Positions 28,484 through 40,077 of a DNA stretch of 64,000 nucleotides are shown here, in pieces. Position 1 is the stretch's first letter. Each line of letters begins with the position of its first letter. Source of the stretch: Paraspadella gotoi (Eukaryota > Chaetognatha); assembly GCA_051294375.1 (NCBI GenBank), contig CM119265.1, forward strand, positions 6,036,227 through 6,100,226, read 5' to 3'. Under the pieces are notes generated by a model. The model ran no database searches. It saw only the letters and a program-made list of their open reading frames with translations, and had not been told where the DNA came from. Made by a program: the position numbers and the translations under genes.

Positions 28484-31400
28484 ATGTCTTGTACGGACGT
28501 GATCGACTTGATCGACGACGACGATTACGACGCCCATGGAAGGGGTATGTGTTTCTATGAGATATTATTACAATCCCTTACGCTGAGTCCTGAAAATTAT
28601 TTTATTTTTTCTTCTAGGGCCACTTTCTGAAAGCCCACGACCTGTCCCCGTTGGGCTGGTGCGGAACGCTTATGGCGAGCCACCTCCTCAGGTTTTGAAA
28701 TGTTTTGTTCATCTTTATTTCTTTTTAATAGAATTAAAAGTGAAAAATTTCGTCTTAATTCAAATATGTACTCTCGCCATATCGTAATATATGGGCATTA
28801 TTTGCTAGATCAAGCATTGTTTAAGACTAATTTTTTTTTTTTTTTTCAGAGTTGGGTTTCCTACTCAAGCAATCAATGTCCGGTGAAGATCGTTCGTGGT
28901 CCGCCTCCTCAAGAAGTTCGGCGCCTTGCTCCTCCCCCTTCCACGCAATACCGCTCAGCAAGTCACATCGTGTTTCGTGCTGGTCCTCCAAACTTTGCTG
29001 TTCGTCCGAGCCCTAACATTCCTCCACCGACTAGGATTCTTCGCTTGCGCGCTCCTTATCCAAGTCGGCCGGGAGCGGCCCCCGTTCTTTCCCGCCCCGG
29101 ACCCCAAAGACGACCTGTCGACGAACATGTCGCTCCCGGCTACTTTCGCCGACAACCGGTCCCTCGATATGCTACTCAGCCGCTCGAACCCGCTCCTCAA
29201 ACTCCCTACCAACGACGCCGTTTTGCGGGACCAGCGTCCGCCCGACGGAATTCTCATCCGACCGCTCCCGCACCCTCGCGCCTCATCTTGCATGAAGACG
29301 TAGTAATTGACGAAGATCTTCCGCAACCTCTGAGGCCGGAAGACTTTGAGGGCGTTGATATGCAGCCTGAGTTTTCTAGCAAAACAATAGGACCCCCGTC
29401 TCGGAATACTTATTCCGCTCCTTCCAAAAATTTGTCCGCGACACTTTCTCACTCGTCTTCCTCGAGAAATAATAAACCCGTTCGAAGATCTGACACCGCC
29501 TCGCGTAAAGACGTTCGCGTGGATATCGAGTTTTCCGATAGCGAAAAGAGCAACAATGACGATTCGGACAACGACCAAAATTGGAAACCGAAGAAGGGAT
29601 TCGAAACCATTAAAATGCACGAGCGTGACTCGAGCGCTGATCACGGAAGGACACGGACTAGGCGAGAAGCCGCAGTCAGCGCTTCACGCGAGACTGATAA
29701 GAACTCCAAGAAAAGGTTAGTGGAAGAACCCGAGTTTGTTCCGAACCCGCGAGTTTCGCGTGTCAACCACGGCGAGCAGGAATATCCGTCTCGTCTCGTT
29801 GCGAAGAGGCGCAAAGTGGGTTCTGGAGGGTCGCGAGAAAAGGTGGATCTTGTTTCTCTTAGCGAATCTTCGGACGAGGACGAAGTTAGAATCGCTAGGT
29901 CGACAAAAAATACCACGTCTACAGCCGAAAAAACCGTTTTCTCGAACGATGATATGATAAAACTGATAAACCAGTTTTATAACCAGCAACAAATTCACAC
30001 TTCCACAATGAATCAACTCCTCATGAGCCTCTCCAAACCGACCGTGCCTCCCATCACTCCGATCGCTACTCCCGTTACTCAGTTGACTTTTCCCGCCACT
30101 CTTCCCAGCGGAATTTCGACGAACGTCGATTCGAACACCATGCAACTTCTACAGACGCAGCAGCTATTGTCCCAACTCTCCGCAGTTTCCAAAGACCCCG
30201 TACCCACCGACACACAGCAGGTGTTGCTGCAAATGGTGCAAAATCAGGTTCAGCAACTGTCCGAGTCCTTGCTTAAACCCCAGGGAGGTGGCGCTCAAAA
30301 ACCGGCCACTCCAAAAGCGAAGAACTCGAATAAAAACAATGGAAAGTCTGCCGTAAAATCTTCCGTTGCTGGGTCTGACGATGAAATCGAGGAAGTTATT
30401 CCGGTGATGCAGAAGAAGTTCAAAGGCAGGCGACGGATATCGGCTTCCGCTGTCATCGCATCCGACGATGATGGAGAAGCTGATGTAGTTCCCGTGGAAC
30501 CCGACAAAGTTAAAGCCGGATCGACAAGTGCTTCCCCTCAAGAAAAGACGACTCGTCTGGAAGGGGCAATGCTCCAACTCGTTCTTCCTAACGGTCGCGT
30601 GCTAAACGTAGCCCCGCAGGGACCCATGATTGCGTCTCTCTCAGAAATTCCTGCTGTTGAGAAAATGACTAAAGAAGGTCAACGATTGGACCAGCCGGGC
30701 ACAAATCCGCTTAAACAAACTGATGAAAACGAATTTCGAATTCTTGACTCGAGCGACGAAAGTGGCGATAATGAAAATGAGGTGGACCACTCTGCCTCCT
30801 CCCATTTTCAGCCCATTCTCAAGGAGCGGTTACGGGTTAATTCCTCTCCCAGGGAAAAATCTCTTGCGGCGCCGCCTGTAAAAGAGGCCGTGGTTCGATT
30901 AAGCCGGATCGACATTTCAAAGTCGTTTCGATCCTCAGTCAAAAATCCGACGTCAGGGATGGAGATTTCATCAGATGAAAACAAAAAAGATTTGGCCAGT
31001 GGAAGCTATTCCGAGAGCCGCGGGCGAGTTTTAAGCAAACCTCCACCCAAAGTTACCTCCAAGACGGTGATCCCATCGAAGAAGCTTGAACGAACCCGTT
31101 GTAATGATGCCGACAAGCTCAAGAGAGAAGACAAGGCGTCTGGGGCAAGAATCAAACAGAGCTCTCGACCAAAGCCCGGTCCTAAATCTAAGACAAAAAA
31201 ATCAGAAAAAAACTCAGACAAATTATTGAAAGAATTAAGATCTTTGGAGATACCGCAGACCGTTACGCATTTTAGGAGAGAACTTGGAAGTAGAAGGGGG
31301 CAAGAAGATAAAATCGAAGAAGTTCAACGGCAGAAAGATGAGGAAAAGAGACAGGAAGAACTCAGAAAAAAAGAGCAAGAGCAAAAAAAGAGAGAGGCTG

Positions 31401-33939
31401 AAAAAAAGAGGGATTTGGAGGAAAAAAGGAAACTGGAACAACAGAGACGGGAGCAAAAGGAAAGAGAGAAAAAGAAAAGAAGAAAAGAACTGGAGATGAA
31501 GAAACTGGAGGAAGCGGAAAGGAGAAGAAAAGAAGAAAAAAAACGAAAAGAAGAAAAGAGGAGGAAGGAAGAGAATAAAAAACCAAACGAGGAGATTAAA
31601 AAAAGAGATGAAGAAAAACAACGGAGAGAAGAGGCAAAGAAAATTGAAGAGGAACGATTGTATGCACTCGAGAGGCGGAGAAAAAATGAAAATGAACGGC
31701 GAACGATGCAACAACGTAAAAAGAAAAATCAGTTGGAAAAGTTGAAACTAATGCGGGAAGAGAGACGGCGGAAAAAATCGGGTGTCGGCGTCGAAATTAG
31801 TCGTAAAGGAATCCCTTTTGTTTCACCCGCGCGAAAGGAACCACCGATGACCTTAACGACGCCGGAACCTCGAGAGGCACCTCCGAAACGTGCGGCCGCC
31901 AAGTCACTTGACAAAAAGATTTCCAGCGACGAGGACGAAATTATCGTCACCGAGGAAGTTTTCGTTGAAGAGGAACAACCAAAAAAGAATCAACAATCTC
32001 AGGCCAAGACGTTGACCCTACCAATCAACCAATATTATTACGGATTCACGAAAGTTGATCATTCTCGTCAAGACGACGACACTTTGCTCCGCTACAAATG
32101 CCCCGACAAACGCTGCGAGATGAATTCCTTCTACGACAACGTTTCCACGATGCGTCACCTGCTGACTCATTTTAATCTGTCAAACACCGGTCTCGACGAA
32201 GACATCTGGGCCGACGTGACGCGTTGCGAGCGTTGCTTTGCTCCGTTTACCGGCCGCCAGGCAATGCAGTCGCATTTCGAACAAACTCACACCCCTCTCG
32301 TCACTAAGTGCAACGGTCCCCACCGCTGCAAGATTTGCGAAAAGGATTTGAAGGGCGAGATTAAATTCGTTCAGCACATGAGAAGTCACCACGTAGCGAA
32401 CGAGATGCCATTTAGTTGCCCCGTCTGCGGTTACCGCTCCAGCCTATTTAACATGGTCGTCGACCACTTTGTTCAACGTCACAACAACTCCAACTGGGCC
32501 CTTTGTCCATTTTGTTTGGAAGGATTTCAAATGTCGCCCGGCTCAGAGGGACCATCCTGGGGCTCTACCGTCAAATACTACTGTCATCTTAATATCCACA
32601 TGAACCGAAAACGTCACAAATGTCAGCAATGCCGATTGTCTTTCATTCTTGGCCAGCAACTCACTAGTCACATGGAGAGGGATCACCGGAGCATTAAGGG
32701 TGTGATACTTCGCCTCGAAGCCACCTCGCTGGCAGACCTCATCACCGTCTCTGTGTCCGAAGCCGCTTCGGCTACTGCTCGACGACCCTCTTCTGCGGCG
32801 GAGGATCGAACCAAGCTCCTCATGGCTTCCGTTGTAATCAACTTACGAGAAAGAGCCGGTAATCAGATCCGGTCGGAATACGCCGGACCAGCCAGGGTTG
32901 TCTACAACCTCCAATGTATCGAATGCCAGCGACCGCTTAATTTCGCCGGGCACTTTCGCAGTACCGCAACCAGATGTTACATCGAGTGCGACAGATGCTC
33001 TTACGTGACCAGCTGCAGTTTTTCTTTCTCTAAGCATCAAGTTTACTTTCATGGAACTCAGAATGAACCGATCCAAAGTCCGACCCGGTCGAACGACGGA
33101 TCAAGGGACGCGTTTTAGAATGCCTTTCTTGCGACTACTTTTCAAAATACGGAAGAGACATGGCTATTCACATGACGGAATGGGGGCACGAGGTTTGCGA
33201 AGTCGTGGGTGACGAAGGTTACTCTTGCTCGGTTGCCAAAAAAGTTGGACCCGCGTCAAAAACTATCGCCAAACAAGACAGAGTGATGGAGGGAAGGTCT
33301 AGAGAGACGGAAATTAAGACTAACGCCGTTGAAAACTTTGACGAACTCGCAGGACAGGTAGTCGACGCTCTTCTCGAGTATATCGATCCGGTTGGCACAG
33401 TCGTCAAAGAACTCGTGGACGCGATAGAAAAACAAATAATTGAAGAAGAAATTACGAGGCGTTTTCCAGTTTATGTCGAGGGATTGTCGGACGAGGAAGA
33501 AGAAGAAGATGAAAAAGAGTCGGGAATTGACGACGACGGAGAAAAAACCGGAAGTCCAGAAATGATTTGTCTTTCATCTTCGGAAGAGGAAGGCGATGAA
33601 GACTTATCGGAAGACGATCGTTTTTACAAGGAAAACTCCAACAGCGTTGACTTCGAAGAATACGATTCTCCCGCCAACGAGACTATTACCGAGGCGATAG
33701 ACGAAGCCACCGAGTACAACGCCGATAAAACCCTCGAACTCGAGATGATGGACGAAGATGAGGAAGATGCCGTCGCCGTGAACGAGGTGATGGATCGAAT
33801 TTTGAACGAACTCGATCCCGTTTCCGCCGTGCTCAATTACGTCGTCGGCGTCATCGAGGGAAACGAGACCGTCGCCAACGAATTGGCCGACGTCGAAAGA
33901 GATTTAAAAGTGGATTTGGTGTATTCATCCGACGTTTGA
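28484..33939 (+). CDS. POGZ/ZNF280-type C2H2 zinc-finger protein with SUMO-interaction-like motifs
   Basis: Exons 28484-28544, 28618-28691 and 28850-33077 are followed by a last exon at 33119-33939 if a 41-bp intron is accepted (1727 residues). Without that intron the frame ends at the TAG at 33116-33118 (1467 residues). The N-terminus VIDLIDDDD is a classic SUMO-interacting motif. Similar motifs occur near residues 376 (VDLVSLSESSDEDE) and 1601 (MICLSSSEEEGDED). A very charged coiled coil spans about 860-1030. The finger array (about 1127-1326) includes CERCFAPFTGRQAMQSHF, NEMPFSCPVCGYRSSLFN and CQQCRLSFILGQQLTSHM. It resembles the POGZ and ZNF280 array closely. Two more fingers lie at about 1400-1478, the last (CLSCDYFSKYGRDM) only after the frame change. 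Proteins of this type act in heterochromatin and transcription. The function here is inferred. Confidence 0.8.
33078..33118 (+). other. Candidate 41-bp intron or frameshift in the POGZ-like gene
   Basis: The upstream frame runs to a TAG at 33116-33118. The downstream frame is open from 33067 and completes another C2H2 finger (Cys pair just after 33120). Removing 33078-33118 (GTCCGA to GTTTTAG) joins the two frames in phase. At 41 bp it would be the shortest intron in the window, where the others are at least about 60 bp. A one- or two-base indel in the sequence is the alternative. Confidence 0.5.
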
Positions 33940-34196
33940 TTTTAAATTCTGCTATTATGAATTGTTTTTTATTTCAAAAGTCTTCACTCCTCAGTTTACT
34001 TTATTTTTTAAGTGGTAATCAACTACCATTTTTGTTATTTCACATGTAGCATAGACTCGAGATGCTTTGGTTATGCAAATACATTCTCTCATAGTTAAAT
34101 GATATTTTTTCTAGTCGAATATTCATCAGTTGTGTCGTTTTAGTTTTTTAGATTGAAAAATGATAATAAAAATGTAGAAAAATACCAATAAACAAA

Positions 34197-37108
34197 ATGG
34201 GGCAAGATTGTTGGTGTTGCGGGGCCTGTAAACCGCGTTACAAACGCCTCGTCGACCTCATATTCCCCGACAATGCCGCCGACGGACTCGTAAAAGGAAA
34301 CATGGAAAAGTTGACTTATTACGCCATGCGTTCGCCGGAAAAGCTGGATCGCATCGGCGCCTACCTCGACGTGCGTTTTCAAAAAGACATTTACCGCCAG
34401 CGAAAAGGCTTCGTCTTCATTACCATGGAGGCTCTTGACCTCCTTTTGTCGGCCTGCCGCGTAGATTCCGTCTCCCTCAACCTTTTCGTCGAGAGTTTTC
34501 TGAAGATGGTACAGCGGTTGCTAGAGTCGGGGGACCCCGAACTTCAGATTCTCGCCTCACAGTCTTTCAAGAACTTCGCCAACATCGAAGAAGACACGCC
34601 CTCCTACCACCGCCACTACGACTTTTTTGTCTCCAAATTCTCCTCGCTCTGCCACGACGACAACGCGGACGCTAAGGTTCGTCTGAGACTTCGCTGCGCC
34701 GGACTCCGCGGTATCCGCGGAGTCGTGCGTAAGACAGTCAGCGACGAACTCACCGTCAACATCTGGCAGAACACACATATGGGCAAGATAATCCCTTCGC
34801 TGCTCTTTAATATGCACGACACATCGACCCAGCGAGCCGTAGAGGAAGCCGAACGCCGACGCCTCGGCGGCCGGTCGGATTTCGAATCGGCTGGCTCCGA
34901 CGGGTCCGACGCCGGGGAGGACGCGCTTCTGCCGGCCAAAGACGCCGAGACTGCTCTCCGTGATCTTGTCTGTCGTGCCGCATTCAACAACATCAAGGCC
35001 GTCATCAAACCCGTCCTCGATCACTTCGACAGCCACGAGCTGTGGACGGCGCCCGGCGATTTCGAGCTGAAGATCTTCGATATTATCATGTTCAGCGTAC
35101 AGATGCAATATTCTCATGTGGTGGTGACGGAGTTGATTGCTCATCTGGACCGTCACATTAAAAGTGACCCCTGCGTCAAGGCCAAGATAATAAATGTGGT
35201 GTCCAAGGTGGTGCTGATTGCCGCCGGGGGTTCCATAGGCCCTTCCGTCCTGGAAATTTTTAACACTCTTCTCCGTCATCTGCGCATTTCTGTGGACGTC
35301 TCGTCGTCGAAATCCAAACCCCCGCAGTATATGCTGCAAATGGCTAACGAGCACAAATTACAAGAATCCATTATTACCACTATTGGGGAATTTGCCAATA
35401 ATTTACCGGATTTTCAAAAAATTCAAGTTTTGGAGTTTATCATCGCCAAAGTTCCTCGGCCAGTGGAAGACGAGTTTTCAGGTAAGATATTTTAATTTTT
35501 TTTTTTTTTTTGTTTTGTTTTGTTTTAGGGATTTATAGAAATACTTTTTACTAATAATTAATTTTTGATTTTTGATCCAACATTTAGCAAAAGTTTGTCC
35601 AACAATTATCCAAAATTCGAATAGAAAATAAGAACACTTACTACAATTGGTCCTATCTTTTTTTAAAAGGCAACATTAATGGCGGCGCCAGCGACGTTCT
35701 TCTTCAAACCATGTTACTAAAAACCTTGTTGAAGGTCGCCACCAAGTACAAAACTGTTCACTACTCACAAACCTTCACGTCCTCCTTCCTGGATCCTTTG
35801 CTCCGCATTTCACTTGCTCCTCATCCGAATATCCGATTGATCGTCCAAGAGATTTTCCACACCCTCATCGACAGGCACGACAACCTTGGAAAGTTAAAGG
35901 GCATTCGTCTGACGACGGACGTCCGGCGAATGGGTCTCGCTATCGAAAAGTGTCCCCGTCAGGACGTTGTCTTTATGAAAAAGACCGGGCAGCAGCTCTA
36001 CTGGAACCTCTCCGAGAGCATCACCAAAGAAAATAATTCCAGCACAAATTTGGAAGCTATTTTCACGACCCTCGCTCTCTTGGCCCTGGAATTGGGCGCG
36101 GAGGAGTTCCAAGTAGATCTCATTCGAGTTTGTCTCGGGCTGCAAAATCTGGCTCACGATTCCGAGTCCCTTCTGCCGGTGTTGCAGCGTTATCAAATCC
36201 AAGCAATGATCGCCTCGTTGTTAAACCTCGTGGCTCAATTGTCGGGGAAGGATGACCTCCATTCCCACGTTCAAGAGGTCGTGGAAAATCGTAAAAGATC
36301 CGCGCCATCATTGCTGCCGCAACTGATCTTCCCGAGGCAAACCTCTAAGGAGGAGGCCGACCCGCTCGGCGTCGTCGCCACAATTGCTGACGACGACGGG
36401 TGGATCGACAGCGTCGAGAGGTTTGACGGGGAAGACAGCGTGGACACTCCGAGAGCGATGGAGTTTCCCGTTGAGATTCTTCCCTCCGTGTACGAGGTTG
36501 ACGAAGAAGAAGGACTTTTGTTTTCGGAGGCCCGCATCTCCGATGCCATGGGTTGCGCCGTTACGCCGCTGCAGCCGCTGCAGCCAATCCAAAAGTCCCC
36601 GCGCAGCCTAAGCGACATCCAGTCCATCATATCGGACTCGTCGGAGGTTTCCGACCGACGTCTGTCCGTCTTCGCCCGGCAACAGGAGGACACCTCCTTC
36701 GACGCCCTCAAGAAGATCATGATGGGCGTTCAGTCGGAGGAGGCGAAGGCGGCGGCAGAGCAAAAGCGCCTCGAAGTTCTGGAAAAGTTTCGAACTTCGC
36801 CCTTCGAGGATCTCGTCGCCGCCAACGATGAGCATTCCAAAGCAAAGAGCCACCAACTTCGAGACATCTTAGACCGCATAACCACTGATTCGTTGGAGAA
36901 GGAAGCGACTCCACCCCCGGTTCCCCCGCCGCCGGATCCCGTAGCCATGACGATGCAGGACGGTGGAGGATTGGAAGATCATCTAAGGCTCTTCCTTCCC
37001 ATCATAATGGAGAGAACGACAGAGCCGAAGGCAAAGTTGTTCCAGGTTCCCGAATACAAACCTCCGTCGTTTTTCGAAATGAAATTTCCAGATTTGATGA
37101 TTTATTGA
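34197..37108 (+). CDS. EFR3: EFR3 (Rolling blackout) plasma-membrane anchor of PI4-kinase
   Basis: Two exons, 34197-35481 and 35670-37108, encode 907 residues. The N-terminus MGQDCWCCGACKPRYKRLV is the family's cysteine-rich palmitoylation site followed by a basic patch. The Gly at position 2 could additionally be myristoylated, which is inference. Next come NMEKLTYYAMRSPEKLDRIG and FVESFLKMVQRLLESG, then FANIEEDTPSYHRHYDFFVS and GIRGVVRKTVSDELTVNIWQ, all strongly EFR3-like. Helical ARM/HEAT-type repeats continue to about residue 640. The remaining 260 residues are polar, acidic and proline-rich. EFR3 recruits the TTC7/FAM126/PI4KIIIalpha complex to make plasma-membrane PI4P. It lies 257 bp after the preceding gene and has an acceptor-like AG at 34150-34151. 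Confidence 0.95.
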
Positions 37109-37677
37109 TCAATATATCTTTTTTTTCTCTTCGCCATATTAGACCTAGCTTTTCGAGCTATATTTTTTCATATTGGAAACAGCTATATTTCTAGTCGTCT
37201 TTGTGATTCGTTACATGAATACAATATACTTTTAGCAAGTCATGTAATTTAAATTTTTGACTCCCACATGCAAATATTACGGTGGATGTAATCAAGCACC
37301 AAATCATTTATTATTAATCTGTAACTAAGTTAATAATAATGTGATGATTATACACTGAAATCTAATATTCCAGTGCAATTACGAGTTTTAAATATAATAA
37401 TGTTAATGATTTAAAATATTTTTTTCTTGGCCTATCGTCTGGTTTTTAAATTATTTGCGTTTAAGAAACATACGATCTCAATATCATAATAAATTAAAAC
37501 CAATTAATTCTTAGTGTTATTTTTATTTAGCTAAACGTATTTATTTAGCGAACACAAAAATTTATTTTTTAAATGTTTCGAGCCAAAGTTTAAGCTCGGT
37601 CAAATTGTCATATTCCGACTCTTCACGATAATCCGCAGATGAGTGTATTTAACTAACATGAAAACTATAAAGTAACT
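37109..37677. other. Intergenic region, EFR3 to WARS
   Basis: AT-rich, 569 bp. No gene or repeat seen. An AATCCGCAG acceptor-like site ends at 37638, 39 bp before the WARS ATG. Confidence 0.5.
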
Positions 37678-39905
37678 ATGGATGAAAATCTCGCTCAACT
37701 GAATTCAAAATTCGAACATCAAAGTTACGTGTCGGGACACACGCTGAGCTCCACAGATTTTCGTCTCCATTCAACTATAAAAAAGTCTTATTCCCGCGAC
37801 TGGGAATCGTCTTTGCCTCACTTGCTTCGTTGGTGGCGCCACATTTCTTCCTTCAGTGCGTCCGAGGCGGCCTTCTTCGTCGACCCCATGGAAATATCTG
37901 GGGACGTGTCAATCAAAGACGGCGCGATCGATTGCCTCGATGCTCCGAACGGCGTAATCCAGGAAGATGTCGTCGATCCGTGGAACGTGCAAAGCGCCTC
38001 GGAAAAGGGCGTCGACTATGACAAGCTTATAGTCAGATTCGGTGTCTCCAAGATCGAGGAGGCGACAATCAATCGATTCCGAAAAGTCACCGGAGTAGAA
38101 CCCCACCACTTTATCAAGAGGGGAATTTTCTTCTCACACAGGTTCGTTTGTTAGTTTGAATGACTGAATTTATCATAACTTTCATCAATATTCCTTTACT
38201 TTTTCCAGAGATCTGCATTCCATTCTGGACCGGAAAGAGCGGGGCCAGCCGTTTTTTCTTTACACTGGACGAGGACCTTCTTCCGACTCCATGCACGTGG
38301 GTCATCTGATTCCCTTCGTTCTCTGCAAGTGGCTGCAAGATGTTTTCGACTGCCCTCTCGTCATTCAAATGACAGACGACGAAAAGTTTTTGTGGAAGGA
38401 TCTCTCCATCGAAGACGCCCATAGGTATATGAAATTGGTACAACCAATATAAAATTATCCATTCATTTAATAAATAAGCTATCTTGCCCCTGACTTTGGA
38501 CAGGCTTTGGTGGTTTAAGGCCTCCATCACTCTTACAAGATAATGACATAGCAGGTCCCTGCAAGCTTTCAATCAAGACTCTCTCACAGTCTCGTTTATT
38601 CACTCCCAGAGTATTTTACAAATATTTATAAAAATGATGTCGTAGCCCTATCGTTTTACTTTCCTCGTCCCTAATAGAATGTGCCTAGAAAACATCAAGG
38701 ACGTGATCGCTTGCGGGTTCGACGTCGAAAAGACGTTTATATTTTCCAACATGGAATTCTTTGGCCAATGCCCAGCCTTCTACCGCACCGTGCTTCGAGT
38801 TCAAAAGTGCGTCACTTACAACCAAGTTAAGGGAATCTTCGGCTTCGATGACTCCGACTGCATTGGAAAAATTTCCTTTCCAGCCATTCAAGCCGCGCCT
38901 TGCTTTAGGTGAATTTTTGAGAAATGTTTTACTCTGGTCGATCGAGGAAAATCATTGCGTATTTTTTATGTCACTTGATAACTATAAAAAATATAATTCT
39001 TAATCCCGACAGCGGATCATTTCCTTTCATCTTTAACGGTCGTCAGGACATTCCCTGCTTGATTCCTTGCGCCATCGATCAAGACCCTTACTTCCGCATG
39101 GCACGGGACGTGGCACCCCGCATAGATCTTCCTAAACCCGCGCTCATTCTTTCCGTCTTCTTTCCGGCGTTGCAGGGCGCTCATACGAAGATGAGCGCTA
39201 GCGATCCCACCACCTGCATTACGCTCACTGGTAAAGAATTCTGTCGACGGATCCGGATCAAATATTCTCGGGGTTTCACCGATGATTACATTCTCTATAG
39301 ATTCTGCTGCTACGATCAAGAAAAAAATCAACAAGTACGCGTTTTCGGGAGGCGGCGCCACGACGGAAGAGCACGTGGAGAAGGGTGGAAACTGCGAAGT
39401 GGACATTTCTTTTCAGGTCGATCCGTCTTTCAAAATATACCCGAGTCGGGTTAAATTTTATGGGTCAAAAATATTAACGTAAACCATTTTTTCCCTCCGT
39501 ACATAGTACCTTCGATTCTTCCTCGAGGATGACGAGAGACTGGAAGAGATTCGACGTACTTACACGTCTGGACAGCTTCTATCCGGCTATTTGAAAAAAG
39601 AATTGATTGAAATTTTACAACCGATTGTCAAAGATTTTCAGGTTATATATTCTGCAATGTTTATTGTTGAACATAAGTTGAAGGAAGGGGAGTGACTGAC
39701 GTTAAATTTTTGTTAATCGCAGGACCGTCGAGCGACGGTGACGGATGAAGTAGTCAAATCTTTCACGACGCCTCGAAAACTCAAGTTCACTTTCGACCCA
39801 CCGAAAGATAATGAGTCAGGGAAGAAGAAAAAAAAGAAAGACAAGAGTGACCGCCGTGATCAGTGGGCCGCTCAAGCTCTCTCAAAAGTACAATCTCCGT
39901 CTTGA
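37678..39905 (+). CDS. WARS1: Cytoplasmic tryptophanyl-tRNA synthetase with EF1B/GST-C-like N-terminus
   Basis: Exons 37678-38141, 38209-38424, 38678-38908, 39013-39230, 39301-39416, 39507-39641, 39723-39905 (520 residues). It charges tRNA-Trp. The class I core is clear: [39 protein letters not shown] (HIGH-like), [54 protein letters not shown] and TKMSASDP (the KMSKS equivalent). Residues 1-60 ([20 protein letters not shown], later [11 protein letters not shown]) resemble the GST-C-like module of EF1B and other synthetases. The WHEP domain found in vertebrate WARS1 is absent. The intron at 38425-38677 is mostly a repeat copy. The next gene starts 172 bp after the stop. Confidence 0.95.
38428..38613. 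repeat. 186-bp dispersed repeat, copy 1 (in WARS intron)
   Basis: From TATGAAATTGGTACAACC to CACTCCCAGAGTA it is almost identical to 56506-56692, the visible difference being one extra A in the second copy. It begins only four bases into the intron, directly after the splice donor at 38425. Its first 24 bp also occur inverted at 49133-49156. Confidence 0.9.
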
Positions 39906-40077
39906 TGAAGAAAAAAACTTTTATAATAGTCGCTTATTAAGTTGTATTTTGCGTGGCTAACTTATTTTTTTTGTTAGTAAAATTTTACAATTTTGATCTC
40001 TTTCGATAATTGTTTTTAAGAGTAAACATGTGATCTGCATTTCGGATTCAATTGGTTTTAAAACTTTTAGAGGAAAC

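Noticed and set aside
31235-31714. Phe/Leu-rich minus-strand frame that looks like a membrane protein
   Set aside because: It is the complement of the Glu/Lys/Arg coiled coil of the POGZ-like protein.
34557-35354. 265-codon minus-strand frame opposite EFR3
   Set aside because: EFR3 on the plus strand is unambiguous. The reverse frame has no domain.
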